A stretch of 64,000 bases of DNA from Paracyclopina nana (Eukaryota; Arthropoda; Copepoda; Cyclopoida; Cyclopettidae). A program made the position numbers and the translations under genes. Within the stretch, counting starts at the first letter, position 1, and each line of letters begins with the position of its first letter. The DNA is taken from the NCBI GenBank assembly GCA_019096065.1, contig JAGUCH010000001.1, positions 744,001 through 808,000 of the forward strand, read 5' to 3'. The notes below the pieces were generated by a model that saw only the letters and a program-made list of their open reading frames with translations, made no database searches and had not been told where the DNA came from. This document shows, piece by piece, positions 52,301 through 64,000 of this stretch.

Positions 52301-55300
52301 ATGGGCTTTTGCACTGGGATGATTCATGGCTTTATGAGCTACTTGAACGGGCCAAAAGACCGCAATTAGGGCTTCACTGTTGCATGTCAAAAAAGGCTCT
52401 CCTTTTGTGGCTGCAAACTATACAGTCTACAAGTGGATATGAGAGGATTTTTGCCCACTGTGCGCGCCCATATTTTAAGTGTAGGCTGGGAGAAAATTCA
52501 CAGTTGTTGTGTAATTAGGAAATAAATAATGCGAGCAATTTCAGGCTTGCAGGCCTATTCTTCCACACATTTGGGCAATGATTGCGAAACAAATGAGAAA
52601 TCCGTGCTCATATTCTAAAACGAGTCAATTTTGAAGCAGAGCAAGGCGAGCAGCTGGCAGTGCGCGCGTCACGGCGCGGCACGCCCTGCCCAGGCTACCC
52701 AGGCCGCCAATTCTGCCCAGACAATAAAAACAAGGGAGCAAGTTTCTCTTTTTTTAACGGGTGATCCTAATCTGATTGTGGGCTTCACTTACAAGGCAAA
52801 ATTCAATCTTGAAGCTAGCATAATAATATTTGCCACACTCCATTCAGCTAATTTGGAAGTTAGCTGCTGCACGCCCCAAAAAAGGTTACATCATTTGTTA
52901 AGTGGTCTTTTTTACCAGAGGATCACCCTTTAGGCCATGAAATGAATCTATTTTAGCCATTATTTATGAGCTAGCGCAGGGCCTTGCTCAGATCATTATT
53001 ATTATTGAGAAAATTGCTCTCTAATTAAGAGCACTGATTGATGATTTAACTGGAATGCCCACACCCAATGGATGCTACTCAACTAATTAGCAAGATTTTA
53101 CCCACTGATGGAACTTTAATTGCGTGCCCATAACACCTAGCTCAAAATGTCTGCTGCTGCTGGATGATCAACATTCTTTACTTGCTGCTTTAAAAGCTTG
53201 TCAAAAACGCCTTCCTACTCCTCATCATCGTTGCAATTGTTCTTCAGCACCTTTTTGCTGTTGCCTAATGGTTTGGGGTGTGTTTGCGCTCAAGTTTCAG
53301 GGTAAATCGATAGTCTGGCAAATTCCAATTGATACTAAGGCCAAAGCATTCTTAAGGGTATATCAAGGCTTTTTTGCTAATGAGCAGCTTTGCGCATGTG
53401 CACCATGGATTGGAGCTTCATCTGCTTTCTGCTCCAACTGAAAACGCTTCATAAGTTAGGTAGAGTTGAATTGGCAAGCAAGCAAAGCTGCTTACCATGA
53501 TGCACATGCTTTGAGCTCTCGATTATCAAAAAAGCCTTTTGGAACCCAGAGCTCTGCTTTGGACTTAACGCCTTAAAAATTGACGCTAAACCGCTGTTTT
53601 GAAGGGTAGGGCATATTTAAGCGTATGCTCCTCCAATTCCTCATTAATATCACTTTGAGGCGATAATTTGGTGCCAGCACTTTTTTGTGGGCGCGTGGGC
53701 AGCAGCCAAATGGTTTGCTCCAAATTCCATCCAGCAAAAATGAAGAAGCATTGTTTGTGGCATTAAACAACAAGTGAGGCTAGAATATGATGAATGATGG
53801 TGATTAGTAGGCGTGGATCCCTCATACGTCTCAAATGTTTTCCCTTTGGCCATCTACAAAGAGTCTCCAATTACCAAATGATATTGTTTTTGCCATCAAA
53901 TTCTTGACTGGTGCTAATGACTCACCTGCCAAGCTCAGACCTATATCCACAGTGGGGGAAAACCCTTCCAAAGCCCTGGCTTGTGGTTACCAGTGGTGGC
54001 TTTTCGGCTTTTGTTTGCAAATTCATCGAGGAGTGGCAAGTAGTAATTTGAAGTCAAGTGGTTAGTCGGTCTTTTTCACAATAGACACCTGATAGTTAGT
54101 TGAAAATGGCCTTTTTTACCCATTTTCCTCTACTGGTAGAGTGGCTAGGCAAACATAATGTTGGGATGAGAAGGTTGAAAAATCCCTATAGGTAATTTGG
54201 CTACTAACTCCTGCTGCTCCAATTTGTGCAGATCCTTAACTTTGACGGATCACAAAGGTAGGAATATATATAACCGTATTTAGGCATCAATTTAATCTAA
54301 ATTAAACTTGGGGGAATGCAGACAGTTGACTGATGAATGAGACCAGCCCTCCAATTATCCCATTTGGGCCCCCAAAACCTCTTCTTCTTCTGCATAGATC
54401 ACATTATCAATGCCAAGGAAGGAAGAAAAAAATCTATTTCTGAGGTTCTGTATAATTCATCAATTTGTAGGTGGGTTATCTACTGGCTATCATCTCTTTA
54501 GATGGCAATTAGTCATGGCAATCAATTTGTGTGCTAATAAGGTTTCTGCCCTGGCTGGACAAAAAAAGAGGTGTTGTGCTCTTTTATTTTATGGCCCCCT
54601 GGTGCCGATTTGCAAACACAATTGAACTCTTGGCACCCAATTACCCGTTCAACTCTCAAAACTTACCTTACTTCTTCAGTCCATTAATTTTCAAAGCTCT
54701 TCCTTCGGGCTGATCTACTTACTCATTCATGACCTGCTATGCTTGAACTTGAAAGAGCGGAAAAATAATGGACCCGAAGATTTTTCTCTCCACTTCTTCA
54801 TGGAGTGGCAGAAATATTACATTTCGCCTTGTTGGGATTATCAATCTTGGATAAGCACACTTATTACCAATCATTCTACTTATTAAGCAAGTGAAGTACG
54901 ATAAGTAGCAAGATGATGGATCGCTTTTCAAATTCCATGCTATGAATTAGTTAAGTTGCAATGAATATTCTTATGACTCAATAGTACGCTCATTAATAGT
55001 CAATTTTTCATAAATGACGGTTAACAATGGGGAATTGTAGCGGTGGTGAAAGTCTCATCAGTTTGAAAACAATCAGGATTCAGGACAATTTTGATGGCAT
55101 TTCAAGCAAGTCCTGAAGAGGACAAACGAAGAAATGGCACAGTCCACAGTGGTTTCCAAAATGCTAAATTTTCTTCTTTTAGGCACAAAGACCATCATCT
55201 CATCCACTTAGTTATCAAAATCACATGTGTCCAAGTTGTAATGTGTTCCCCTGTGGGGATAGTAATTGGCCATTGGTACTGACATTCCAAAGAAAGATTG

Positions 55301-58300
55301 AAATCCCTATAATCAGGTAACTACAAAAGCACGTGTGTTTTGAGAAGTGATGACCCCCTCATTTGAAGCATAGCCAGGTGCCCCCCTAGGCTACTTTGCT
55401 AAGCTATCAAGGGAGTTGACACTTCATAAAATAATCGTTTAATCCCACATCTATCATCAGAACGAGGAACTTGGAATTTCCAGACTATCATGATCATCAT
55501 CAGTGCAGTGGGGAGAGAGAAACCAGACCAGATTATTCTTCGAATAAATTGCCACCTCGAAAACCACTGGGGACTGAGGAATTTCTTGATCTGTCGTGAT
55601 TAGGGCTAACCAGAAATCCCATAGAAATTGGCCTGGATCAAGATTGCTTTCAAACTGATTATGCGACCACTTCTGCGACAATTCACCTCATTCATCAACG
55701 ATTAGCAGTCTTATCAAAATGCGTCATTTAAGTTAATATTTCTTAAAAGCCGTATGTTCTGAATGAACTTTAAGAATTTTCAAATCAGATTAAAATCCTT
55801 TAAGTTATTATGCGTTAAATTGTATTTATAGATTTGGCAATAAGTGTGCTTAGCCAAGATTGATAATCCCCCAAGCGTGGAATGTAACAATTATGTTAGC
55901 CAACACTGAAGGTCATGAAAAAATCTGGAGGTTTGTGTAAACAAGTATAATTTTGGGGTCAATTTGAAACGCATTTCGAAAATTACCCCTCTTAGAATCA
56001 AATACGTCAAGCTGTTGCTGGAAACTGGCCATGTCTAATTTAATGTAAGTGAGAAATTGAATCAAAACGGCCACAGAAGAAATAAGATTATTACATGGCA
56101 GACATGACAGGCCCCAGTTAAGGCTCATACTTCTACTTCTTCTACTACTAGGAGCCATAAAATAAAAACTCTCACCCCACATGGGGGTAAACCAATAAAA
56201 AAAATTTCATCAAAAAATCACATTTGAAATTGGCCTCATTTTTCATTTCTGAATTTCAGAAAAAAAAGTCTTTCACAGAAATGAAAAATCTTTCTTTTTA
56301 TGTAGTAAATTAGGCATAAAAAGACTTTTTTACTTTTACATTCAAAAATATTAAAAAAATAATATTTTAAACAAAATCCATTTTTTGCATACTTACAGAA
56401 AAAATGTCAAAAGTGGCATTTTTTTTCAATAAAAGAGGCTCCTATTTGACGAACAAAAAAAAGCTATTGAGTTTTGCCCGGATTATTAATTATCTAGCGA
56501 GACCCCTCAGTGAAAAAGTGTAGTGAAAATGACCCGACCGGACAAATGGTCGTGCACATAATGATGTTGTAAAATCCTGAGGCGAGAAAAGTGAGCTTTG
56601 TACTATTTGATGATTTTCAAGCCTGCATTTAATGGAGCAATTTCCACATTTAGAGGCGAAATTCGTGACATTGGGGCGGAGGAACTGGGAAAAATGCACG
56701 AAATTCGAGCTTGCAAGATGACTATAGGAAAAAAAAGAGTGTTTTTCAAGACGAAGTGTGAGAATTTTGCCGGATTAGCTATGCTAATTGAGCCGAAAAA
56801 TGAGGCAAAACGGCTTCATTTTACGCCTATATGCATAATAATATGCAAAACATGCTAAAATTGTAATTTTTCAAAAATTAATTAAACTAGCCATATGATG
56901 ATGAAATGGCACTTTTTAGCCGTTTTTGGCTATTTTTTCAAACTCCAGTCTGGTCACCCTTTAACTACAAACATATGTACAAGACAAATTATTACTTTTT
57001 ACAGATTTTTGGCTATTTTTCAAACTCCTTTCTGGACATTAATAATTAAAAACATTCAATATTAAGCAAAAACCTGATATTTATTACTTTTAATTATTTC
57101 CCTAAATTGTTGTTAAATGATAGTTACTTATTTTTTTAATTGCATAAAAATAACATTGATTTTTATTAAAAGAATTTAAAAATGGCTCTAAATGGAATTT
57201 TTTGAGGTTATTTTTCCAGTTTTTAGCATTAGAATCAACTGCCACTTTTGATTTTGCAGAAATTGCAGTTTTGCCCAGCAAAAAGTCCCTCTTTTTTGTG
57301 GACATTTATTGGGCTAATATTTTTTAATTTCAGTTCCATGAATCATGGAGCATTTCTTTTTTGACAAGTCATGCTGAAAACAAATGGGAGTGTTATTTTT
57401 AACTGCGCTACAACTGCTATTTGAGAAGTTGATAGGGCGAAATTCTGACATTAACATTAAAAACCACTTGTGGCATCATGAAACGCCAAATTGAAAATAA
57501 GTCAATTGAGCTGCAAAATCAACAGCAGCAGCTGCACGAATTCGCTCTAAATGATTTCGAGCCCAATTTCCAGCCTGGGGGCATTTTTCCGAACTGTCAT
57601 CATCACACTCCGACTTATAAAATGGTGTAGTGAATTAGAAAAATTCTTGCCTTGTTTCCACTGAGAAAAGGGCGTTTTTTCCTACTTGAATTCACCAGAA
57701 ATGTCAAATGATGAGTTGATCCAATTTTCGCCAAAAACCAGACGCGTTTTCACGGAAAACTTCCAGCGTTCTCAAGCCACTTTCGAAAATCAAAACAAAG
57801 TGGATTTTTTGGGGAAGCGCGCGAAATTCAAAACTTGTAAAATTCGACAGCTGATAGAATCGCAATTTGGATGAGTTGTTCCACTTTCGAAAATCAAAAC
57901 AAAGTGGAATTTTTTGGAGAAGCGCGGGAAATTCAAAAACTTGCATTGTGCTGCAAAATTCGACAGCTGAAAGATTCGCAATTAACATGAGTTGATCCAA
58001 TTTTGGCCAAAAACCAGACGCGTTTTCACGAAAAACTTGGGGCGTTCACAAAATCAAAACAAAGTGGATATTTTTGGGAAGCGCGCGAAATTCAAAAACT
58101 TGTACTGTGATACAAAATTCGATAGCTGAAAGAATCGCAATTTACACGAGTTGATCCAATTATGGCAAAAAACCAGACGCGTTTTCACGAAAAATTTGGG
58201 GCGTTCACAAAATCAAAACAAAGAGGATATTTTTGAGAAGCGCGCGAAATTCAAAAACTTGTACTGTGATACAAAATTCGATAGCTGAAAGAATCGCAAT

Positions 58301-58802
58301 TTACATGAGTAAAACCAATTTTCGCCCAAAACCAGACGCGTTTTAGTGGAAAACTTCAAGCGTTTTCAAGCCACTTTCGAAAATCAAAACAAAGTGGATT
58401 TTTTTGGGAAGCGCGCGAAATTCAAAAACTGCCACTTGTATTGTGATGCAAAATTCGACAGCTGATAAAATCGCAATTTAGGGGGGCTGTCAGTAAGTAA
58501 TTCAACAATTAGTTTCTGAAAGGAGAAAAAAGGGCTTTTTTGTGCTCGCCGCGCGCCAATAATCTCAGAGTCGTAATCTGGTGGGGCGGCTTTTCATTCC
58601 CCTTAATGGCCGCCATCTTTGATGTGGTTTTGTTTTGAATCCTCGCTAAGCTTTGACCAATTTGAGCCAAGAGTGTAATTGCCACCTTTCAATGAGTCTC
58701 GTCTGCCCAAAAGTAAAAGTAATTTGGCTATAATTTACTACCAGACATTTTTTGAATGGGTTATAAAATAATTCCTAAAAAAAAAGTATATTTGTTAACA
58801 AT
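49370..58802. other. gene desert with scattered repeats
   Basis: No open frame here has motif support or splice continuity. Contents noted are a short CAG run near 51871-51893, a GC-rich patch near 52660-52700, short echoes around 56930-57030, and the tandem array at 57711-58480. It may hold distal regulatory DNA of the flanking homeobox gene, which is inference. Confidence 0.5.
57711..58480. repeat. 160-bp tandem array (five units, one truncated)
   Basis: Units begin near 57711, 57872 (truncated), 57987, 58148 and 58306. Each carries AAACCAGACGCGTTTTCACG (missing from the short unit), AAAATCAAAACAAAG, GAAGCGCGCGAAATTCAAAA and a half-conserved ATTCGACAGCTGA. Confidence 0.9.
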
Positions 58803-58873
58803 GCATCGTTGGTTCAGTGGTAGAATGCTCGCCTGCCACGCGGGCGGCCCGGGTTCGATTCCCGGACGATGCA
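58803..58873 (+). tRNA. tRNA-Gly(GCC), second copy
   Basis: Its 71 bases are identical to the copy at 44102-44172, including both internal promoter boxes, with a T-run terminator six bases on. Flanking sequences differ, apart from T-rich downstream DNA. Confidence 0.98.
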
Positions 58874-60711
58874 AACTTTTTTCGCTTTTTCCACACCGTG
58901 GAAATAATTGTAGTTGTCCATTAACCACAGAAAAGGGTTTTTGCCGGTTTCCACCCGACCCGACGACATGTTTAACAGCTAATTAATTGCAATCAGCTTT
59001 GCTCCTTGTCAGACATTTGATTATGGGGTTCAAATGGAGAGACCATTTTACCATGAAAAAATCATGGGGGAGCCAGCCAAATTACCAATCTGGGTTTCGC
59101 AGATGTTCACAGTAATTCAATTATTGCGTTGATGGATCGAATAAAAAGACGGTTAATGCATTGCATTAAGCGGCTTAGCCTAAAACAACATTTCAAGCTT
59201 TCGCAAAACCATAAAATAACCATTTTTTTAAAGCTTGAATTTACATTCCGTTAAACTTGATCAGTTAGCAATGATTTAGTTGAAATCGAGATTTTTCTGC
59301 GGTTAATGTGATAAGGGCCTACATACCTGAAATAACTCTGAATGTCAACTTTTTTGGTGAGCATTTTTTTTTTTTTGCCAAGACAAAAACTGGACAACCA
59401 AGTACCCCGTGATTTTACACAATTTGGGGCGGCTTCTCACATTTTTTGGGGGAGCAAAAATCTTCCTTGGGCTAATCAAATTAACAGCGTTAGAGACCTG
59501 AAGAAGAAAAAACAAGGGCTTCTATTATTAAGAGTCAACTATGTAAATTGGCCCCTTGAATGGGGTCAAATGCATTTAGCTGGCTTGTGTATAATTTTGG
59601 AATTGTTATGGCTTCAAATCACTCTGTTCCTGCCTGACACACACTCGGCCGAACCGCCATTAAAAGCCCAATTTGGTCAGAGAAGGTAACTTTTAATGGG
59701 CTCAAAGAACACAAAGCGACACAAATCAAGTAGGTGTTCTTGCCCTTAATAAAACACTTTACAAACAAATTGGCACTTGGAGTATTTTGAGGCTTTATTG
59801 ACTCGATCGCATTTCCTCCAAACAAATCTAAATTTATCTTTCATCAGTGTTAATATTAAATCAATTTAAAATATGATTTAAGTAAAAATACCTTGTTATT
59901 TAAACTAAATATTTTTTATAATTCGCTTTTTGCATAGTTAAAATTTAACGCCGTAATGAAACTATTTTTCGATCCATCATCCGCATAATTGTTGTAATGT
60001 GAACAAGTGCGCAATCCGGATTGAAATTTTAGCCGGATCCTTTGAGATTTGTTTTTGGCATAATGGTTAACTAAAATGAGGTCTTGAATTGAAGGCACGC
60101 GAATTTGTATTGCTGCAGTGTTGTTGAAATCAAAGGTGCCAATTACAGGTTAAACGTTGCCGCGCGGCGCGTCAGCTATCGCGCATGCGCGTTAAACGGT
60201 TTCTAACTGCGCGCGCGCGCGCTCCGCTCAGCTTTTCGCGGACAGTTCTATCTGTATGCTAATTATTTCGTTCGGCAAACGCGCGATCCGCTTTGTCAAA
60301 AAGTCAAATATATCACATAGACTGGCCGTAATTAGCTTTCATCTACACACAAATGCAGTGTTTTCTATTTATTATAATTATTATTGAAGAAGCTAGCATT
60401 CAAAAATGTCTGCTGTACACACACACAGAAAAGTTTTTTTTTATCATAATAATAATAAGTAACATGAATTATGTTGGCAAGATACATCATTTAGGGTTGT
60501 TTTTCTTCTTTTTTGCTGTAGGAACCAAGCCTGTTCAGGTTTTCAAAGTCAAAACCTAAATTGGCTTTTTTAGTGTATTTTTTTCAGTGTAAAATCCTCC
60601 TTGTTTTTAAAGCAGTCTCCTCAGCTCTAAAGCTCAACAGAAAAAGGGTGGTCAAAGATTTTTTTTTTGTACACCAAAAAAAAAAAAATTTTTTAAAGGT
60701 GGCATCCAAAT
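58874..60711. other. intergenic; no gene supported
   Basis: AT-rich sequence with a CpG-rich patch at 60150-60290. Part of this may be the 3' untranslated region of the homeobox gene. Confidence 0.5.
60181..60190. promoter_or_regulatory. NRF-1-like palindrome in CpG-rich patch
   Basis: GCGCATGCGC sits beside an alternating GC tract at about 60210-60225. It is the same core as at 27817-27827. A motif match only. Confidence 0.3.
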
Positions 60712-61146
60712 CTAAGAATCACAGTCTATTTCCTCGTCTGAGAGTTCTTCTTCATAGTGCGTAAGTCCCGGGTAATCTCGCATGGCTTGGGCAGCCGCGG
60801 CCATGGCCGCCGCGGCCGCCATTGAGGAGCCCGAGGCCCCGGTCAGCTGATTATGCAGATGAGGAGGGTGGTGGTGATGAAGGCCCAGAGATGACAAAGG
60901 CTGGTGATTCACAACTGGAGATATTGGCCTTTTGGCTTGGTTTTGCTGCTGCTGCTGGCTGGTGGCAGTGGCGTTGCTCCCGCCGATGCCGCCGTTGCCG
61001 CCACTTCCGCCGCCGCCCGAATCTTTGCTAGTGTTGTTGTTATTGCCGGACTTGTTGGCCTTGTGCTGCTGTTGCTGCTGAACTTGCTCCTGCTCCTGCT
61101 GCTCACGTTTGTGCTTGGTCCGCCGGTTTTGGAACCACACTTTGAC
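60712..61146 (-). CDS. ems: homeobox gene, last coding exon (ems/Emx-type)
   Basis: The exon opens right after an acceptor (TTTTGCAG) with VKVWFQNRRTKHKRE, recognition helix 3 of a homeodomain. The intron therefore splits the homeobox just before helix 3 residue V45, as in several ANTP-class genes. VKVWFQNRRTKHKR matches Drosophila ems/E5, and the extreme C-terminus EELSDEEIDCDS matches the EEID end of Emx proteins. Between them lie poly-Gln, Gly/Asn, His and poly-Ala runs. The exon encodes about 144 residues. Upstream exons with helices 1 and 2 are not in the window, so they lie beyond 64000. Ems/Emx are head-patterning transcription factors. E5 is the main alternative. Confidence 0.8.
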   Translation of the reverse strand, partial: VKVWFQNRRTKHKREQQEQEQVQQQQQHKANKSGNNNNTSKDSGGGGSGGNGGIGGSNATATSQQQQQNQAKRPISPVVNHQPLSSLGLHHHHPPHLHNQLTGASGSSMAAAAAMAAAAQAMRDYPGLTHYEEELSDEEIDCDS

Positions 61147-64000
61147 CTGCAAAATTCCAAGGCAAAAAAAAATTAGAGTGAGTCGAGCCAGGATTTTTGG
61201 GGCCTTTTTTGAAAATTTGGGTTTTTTACCCAGTTGTCACAGAGTGTAATTTATGATATTATATAGATGTAAATTAATGTCAGCTGTTGAATTTTTTTAT
61301 TATTATTGAGCTAATAGAAAGAGGAAAGTGATTAATGGTCATCAGCTGCAGAATGTCTTGATTGAAATGGCGTGAGACCTTTTTATTGCCCAAGAATGGC
61401 CATTAATTCCGTGAAAAGGGCCTAATTGGAATGTTTTTTGTGTAGAGCCCAATAATGACTTATTTGTTTTTGTCACCCTGCCAAATTGGTGAGACTATTT
61501 GAATTTTGGCGCCCTGCCGCAAATACACCTCATTAGTATTTATACACAACAAATGCAGGGCTACCAGACTTTAGATTTTAGCAGGAACAGCCATTGTTTA
61601 CCTCCAACTGGAAAAAGCCTGAGGAGGGTCATTGTTGTACAACACAATAGCTGCTGACCAGTTCGTGATCTGACTTGGTGATAAAGTAATTCCGTTTTAA
61701 CAAGCAAAATGCACGTTAAACACCAAGGACTGGAGATCCCGTGGAAAGCCACAAAAATGCTCAAAATAGTTGGGCAGGTCAATAAATTGTAGCTACGCGC
61801 CTTAAATTGACACCAGGGCTTTTTCAGGGAATCTCAACACCAGCATTATCATTGCCATTATCACCTTGGCAATTTATGTGGTGGATTCCAGCTAGCCGCA
61901 AAAAGCATCAATTTTCCACTTGAGCAGCTCACAGATCTCCTCTAAGGATCATGTAATTATTCAGCCCAAATATAGCAAGTAAAAGGTCAGCCTTATGAGT
62001 CTTCACGCTCTTCAAAACAAACGAGTTTCGCTAACGTAGTTTACAACCATGCACAATTTCAAAAGATGTGTTTCAAAGTGCAAAAATCTTGATGACTTGG
62101 AACTCAATCAGAGCGAAATGGCTTCCTATAACAGCGCTTTAACTAGTTATTGAATATTGTTTTTTTTTGCTTCAAGCAACGTCAAGCACGGCGACTCTTT
62201 TCAAACATTCTCGTTAATAAAGTATTTCAATGGATTAACCAGTTTGGCGCTGGTGAAAAGTGGATAATGTATATTTGATTGATTTGATCACTATAAAATA
62301 GTCGATTAACGAGAATTTGATGAGGAACCGGTTTTTTTAAATACTCCGCAGTTTTCATGCTATGAAACAATCTGGCAAAACTAGAGCCCATAGTGTTTCA
62401 TCGTGCCATTTCACCCCGGTTAGAAATCAAGTCATCAGGATTTTTGCACCTCATAGCACACATTTTGAAATTGTTCGTGGTCGGAAACATGAGATATGCA
62501 AAATTGAACCTGACATTTTGCCAAGCCGGCAAAAAAGGGACGAGCTCAAAAATTCGTGAGCCATTGCTCGTGCTGATGATGATGAATTCAGACTATTTGG
62601 CAAAATGAAATGCACATTCAGTGAAATGGCCAATTTAACTCCATATTCTCGCCTCTTATTGATTAACGCTAGTCAAACAACCCAGCTTTTATACACTGCT
62701 ATGCACAAAATAGGGTGTAGCCAACTCCGGATTCTCTTCAAATTTTCAAATCATTCTTAATTCTGTACATTAAGTTCTATGAAAAAAGCACTTTTTTGCA
62801 AATTTTCAAATCCTTCAAAAAGGAAAACCAAATGATATCCACTAAAAAATATATTTTAAAAAGCTTTTTTGGGCAAAAAAGTCAGCATCTAATCAAAGTA
62901 GTAAATCAAATTAATTAATGATTCTACATTATAGCTTTATTTAAAAAAAACTCTTTTTTTGTCAAGTTTCAAATCCTTCAAAAATGAAGCTAAATGATAT
63001 CTATCAAAGAAATATTTAAAAATGTTAGCTACTTTTTGGCCCAAAAAATATTTCAACATCCAAGCAAAATAGTAATTCTCTTATAGCTATGAATTTTTGA
63101 GCAAGCTCATTTAAAGTAACTTTAAAAAAGTGAGTCCGGGCAAACTTCAACCCTACCTATCATTATTATACTATGGATTGTAGTACAAAAGCAGCTATAA
63201 AGGAGTATTCACAGCACGTTTTTAATGCTTGAGGGAGGAGGGGGGAACACATAAGTGTATAGGTCGTTAAATCCCATCAAAGCTGAATGTTTCGGTCTGC
63301 ACTAATCGTCCAATCAGGAGAAGGTATTACCAGATTAGCCTGCGTTGACTCCATACTATTATTGCCAGCTTAATCTCTCACTCACCAACCAGAATAATCA
63401 GACCTCAATTCATCTAAGCGATTAATTCAATAGCTGGCCATGAAATAAAAAAAAAAACCACCACAAGCCATTCACAGCATATAGTGAGCAAGTTGTACAG
63501 CCAAGCTGTTTTCCTCTGCTTTGTGAAAACTGGGGAGAACCGGTTAATGCGCTTAAACTCAGCATAATGCCAAAGTATGTGTTACATTTTAAATGACGCC
63601 AATGAGGCTGTTTTCAAATTGCTGCAAAAAGCAAAGCAAAGCTTTAAAAAGCTGAGCAAACGCTCAATATTAAAAGCAAAGCAGCTGTTTTGTCTAAATG
63701 TTAAGCGATGTAACTGGTTCGGTTTGCTTAATTTCGCTCAACATTTAATTGATGCAGAAGCTTTGCTTCAAATGTTGAGAGCTTGCTAAGCTCTCTTTAG
63801 CTTTGCTTTGTTTAAAGCGGCAATATGAGAACGGCCCAATGAGGAAGCGGTTGTAATGAGAGCAAAACATCGATGTTGAAAGACTTGAAATTGTGCAAAG
63901 CACAAGAGGAATGAGATTATTGCCACTTTTGATTTGAGCCTTTGCCGAACAAATGTGGCGGTTTGTAAACCCCGACAATTAGTACTAATTGGGGCCAATT
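61147..64000. other. intron of the homeobox gene, extending off the right edge
   Basis: No exon is seen. Two diverged tandem copies lie at about 62788-62905 and 62947-63075, sharing TTTCAAATCCTTCAAAAA and AAATGATATC. It also contains an unexplained CAGCTG near 61280-61345. Confidence 0.55.

Noticed and set aside
52082..53441. Several 100-codon frames in the gene desert
   Set aside because: Their composition is ordinary, they lack splice partners and no family is recognised.

Overview
This window is animal nuclear DNA. Coding sequence is split by many 50-70 base GT-AG introns, TATA and AATAAA signals flank genes, and two complete tRNA genes are present. The gene set points to an arthropod: a single-minded orthologue with arthropod-like PAS-B residues, an ems/Emx-type homeobox exon, a vitellogenin-class lipid transfer protein and trypsin-like proteases. 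The short introns and tight head-to-tail spacing would suit a small crustacean or a springtail. That placement is inference; no species is claimed.

Layout. 1-210 (-): start of a possible DEG/ENaC channel running off the left edge. 1607-2483 (+): a Tyr/Pro/Gly-rich single-pass membrane protein. 3150-4414 (+): a secreted LDL-A domain prohormone-like protein. 4581-8769 (-): an 11-exon secreted Xaa-Pro aminopeptidase with all metal ligands. 10100-12886 (+): a six-finger C2H2 protein with a possible degenerate PR domain. It converges on a secreted MORN-repeat protein at 12921-15201 (-). 16256-25561 (-) is a compact head-to-tail block: single-minded, then a protease homologue lacking its catalytic serine, then its intact protease paralogue, then the cytoplasmic dynein-2 light intermediate chain.

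The centrepiece is 26899-43770 (+): one gene of 26 coding exons for a predicted 1710-residue type I membrane protein. It has a signal peptide, fourteen tandem thioredoxin-fold domains and one C-terminal membrane helix. Seven domains keep a CxxC pair and seven have lost it. Every intron that can be phased is phase 1, as expected for growth by exon duplication. Two other genes sit inside its introns: an antisense Gly-rich membrane protein (29486-30180) and an intronless complete Arpc3 (34495-35028). Several introns hold minisatellites or foldback repeats. One repeat vocabulary, CAGCTGA, also appears in a Lys/Ala/Pro-rich coding insert.

44102-44172 and 58803-58873 are identical tRNA-Gly(GCC) genes. 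44400-49369 (+) is a vitellogenin-type protein with a C-terminal von Willebrand D domain and a clear TATA box. 49370-60711 has no gene I can support. 60712-61146 (-) is the last coding exon of the homeobox gene, whose upstream exons lie beyond the right edge.

All exon coordinates were derived by hand from splice consensus, reading-frame continuity and recalled family sequences. The summed coding lengths of all complete gene models are exact multiples of three.
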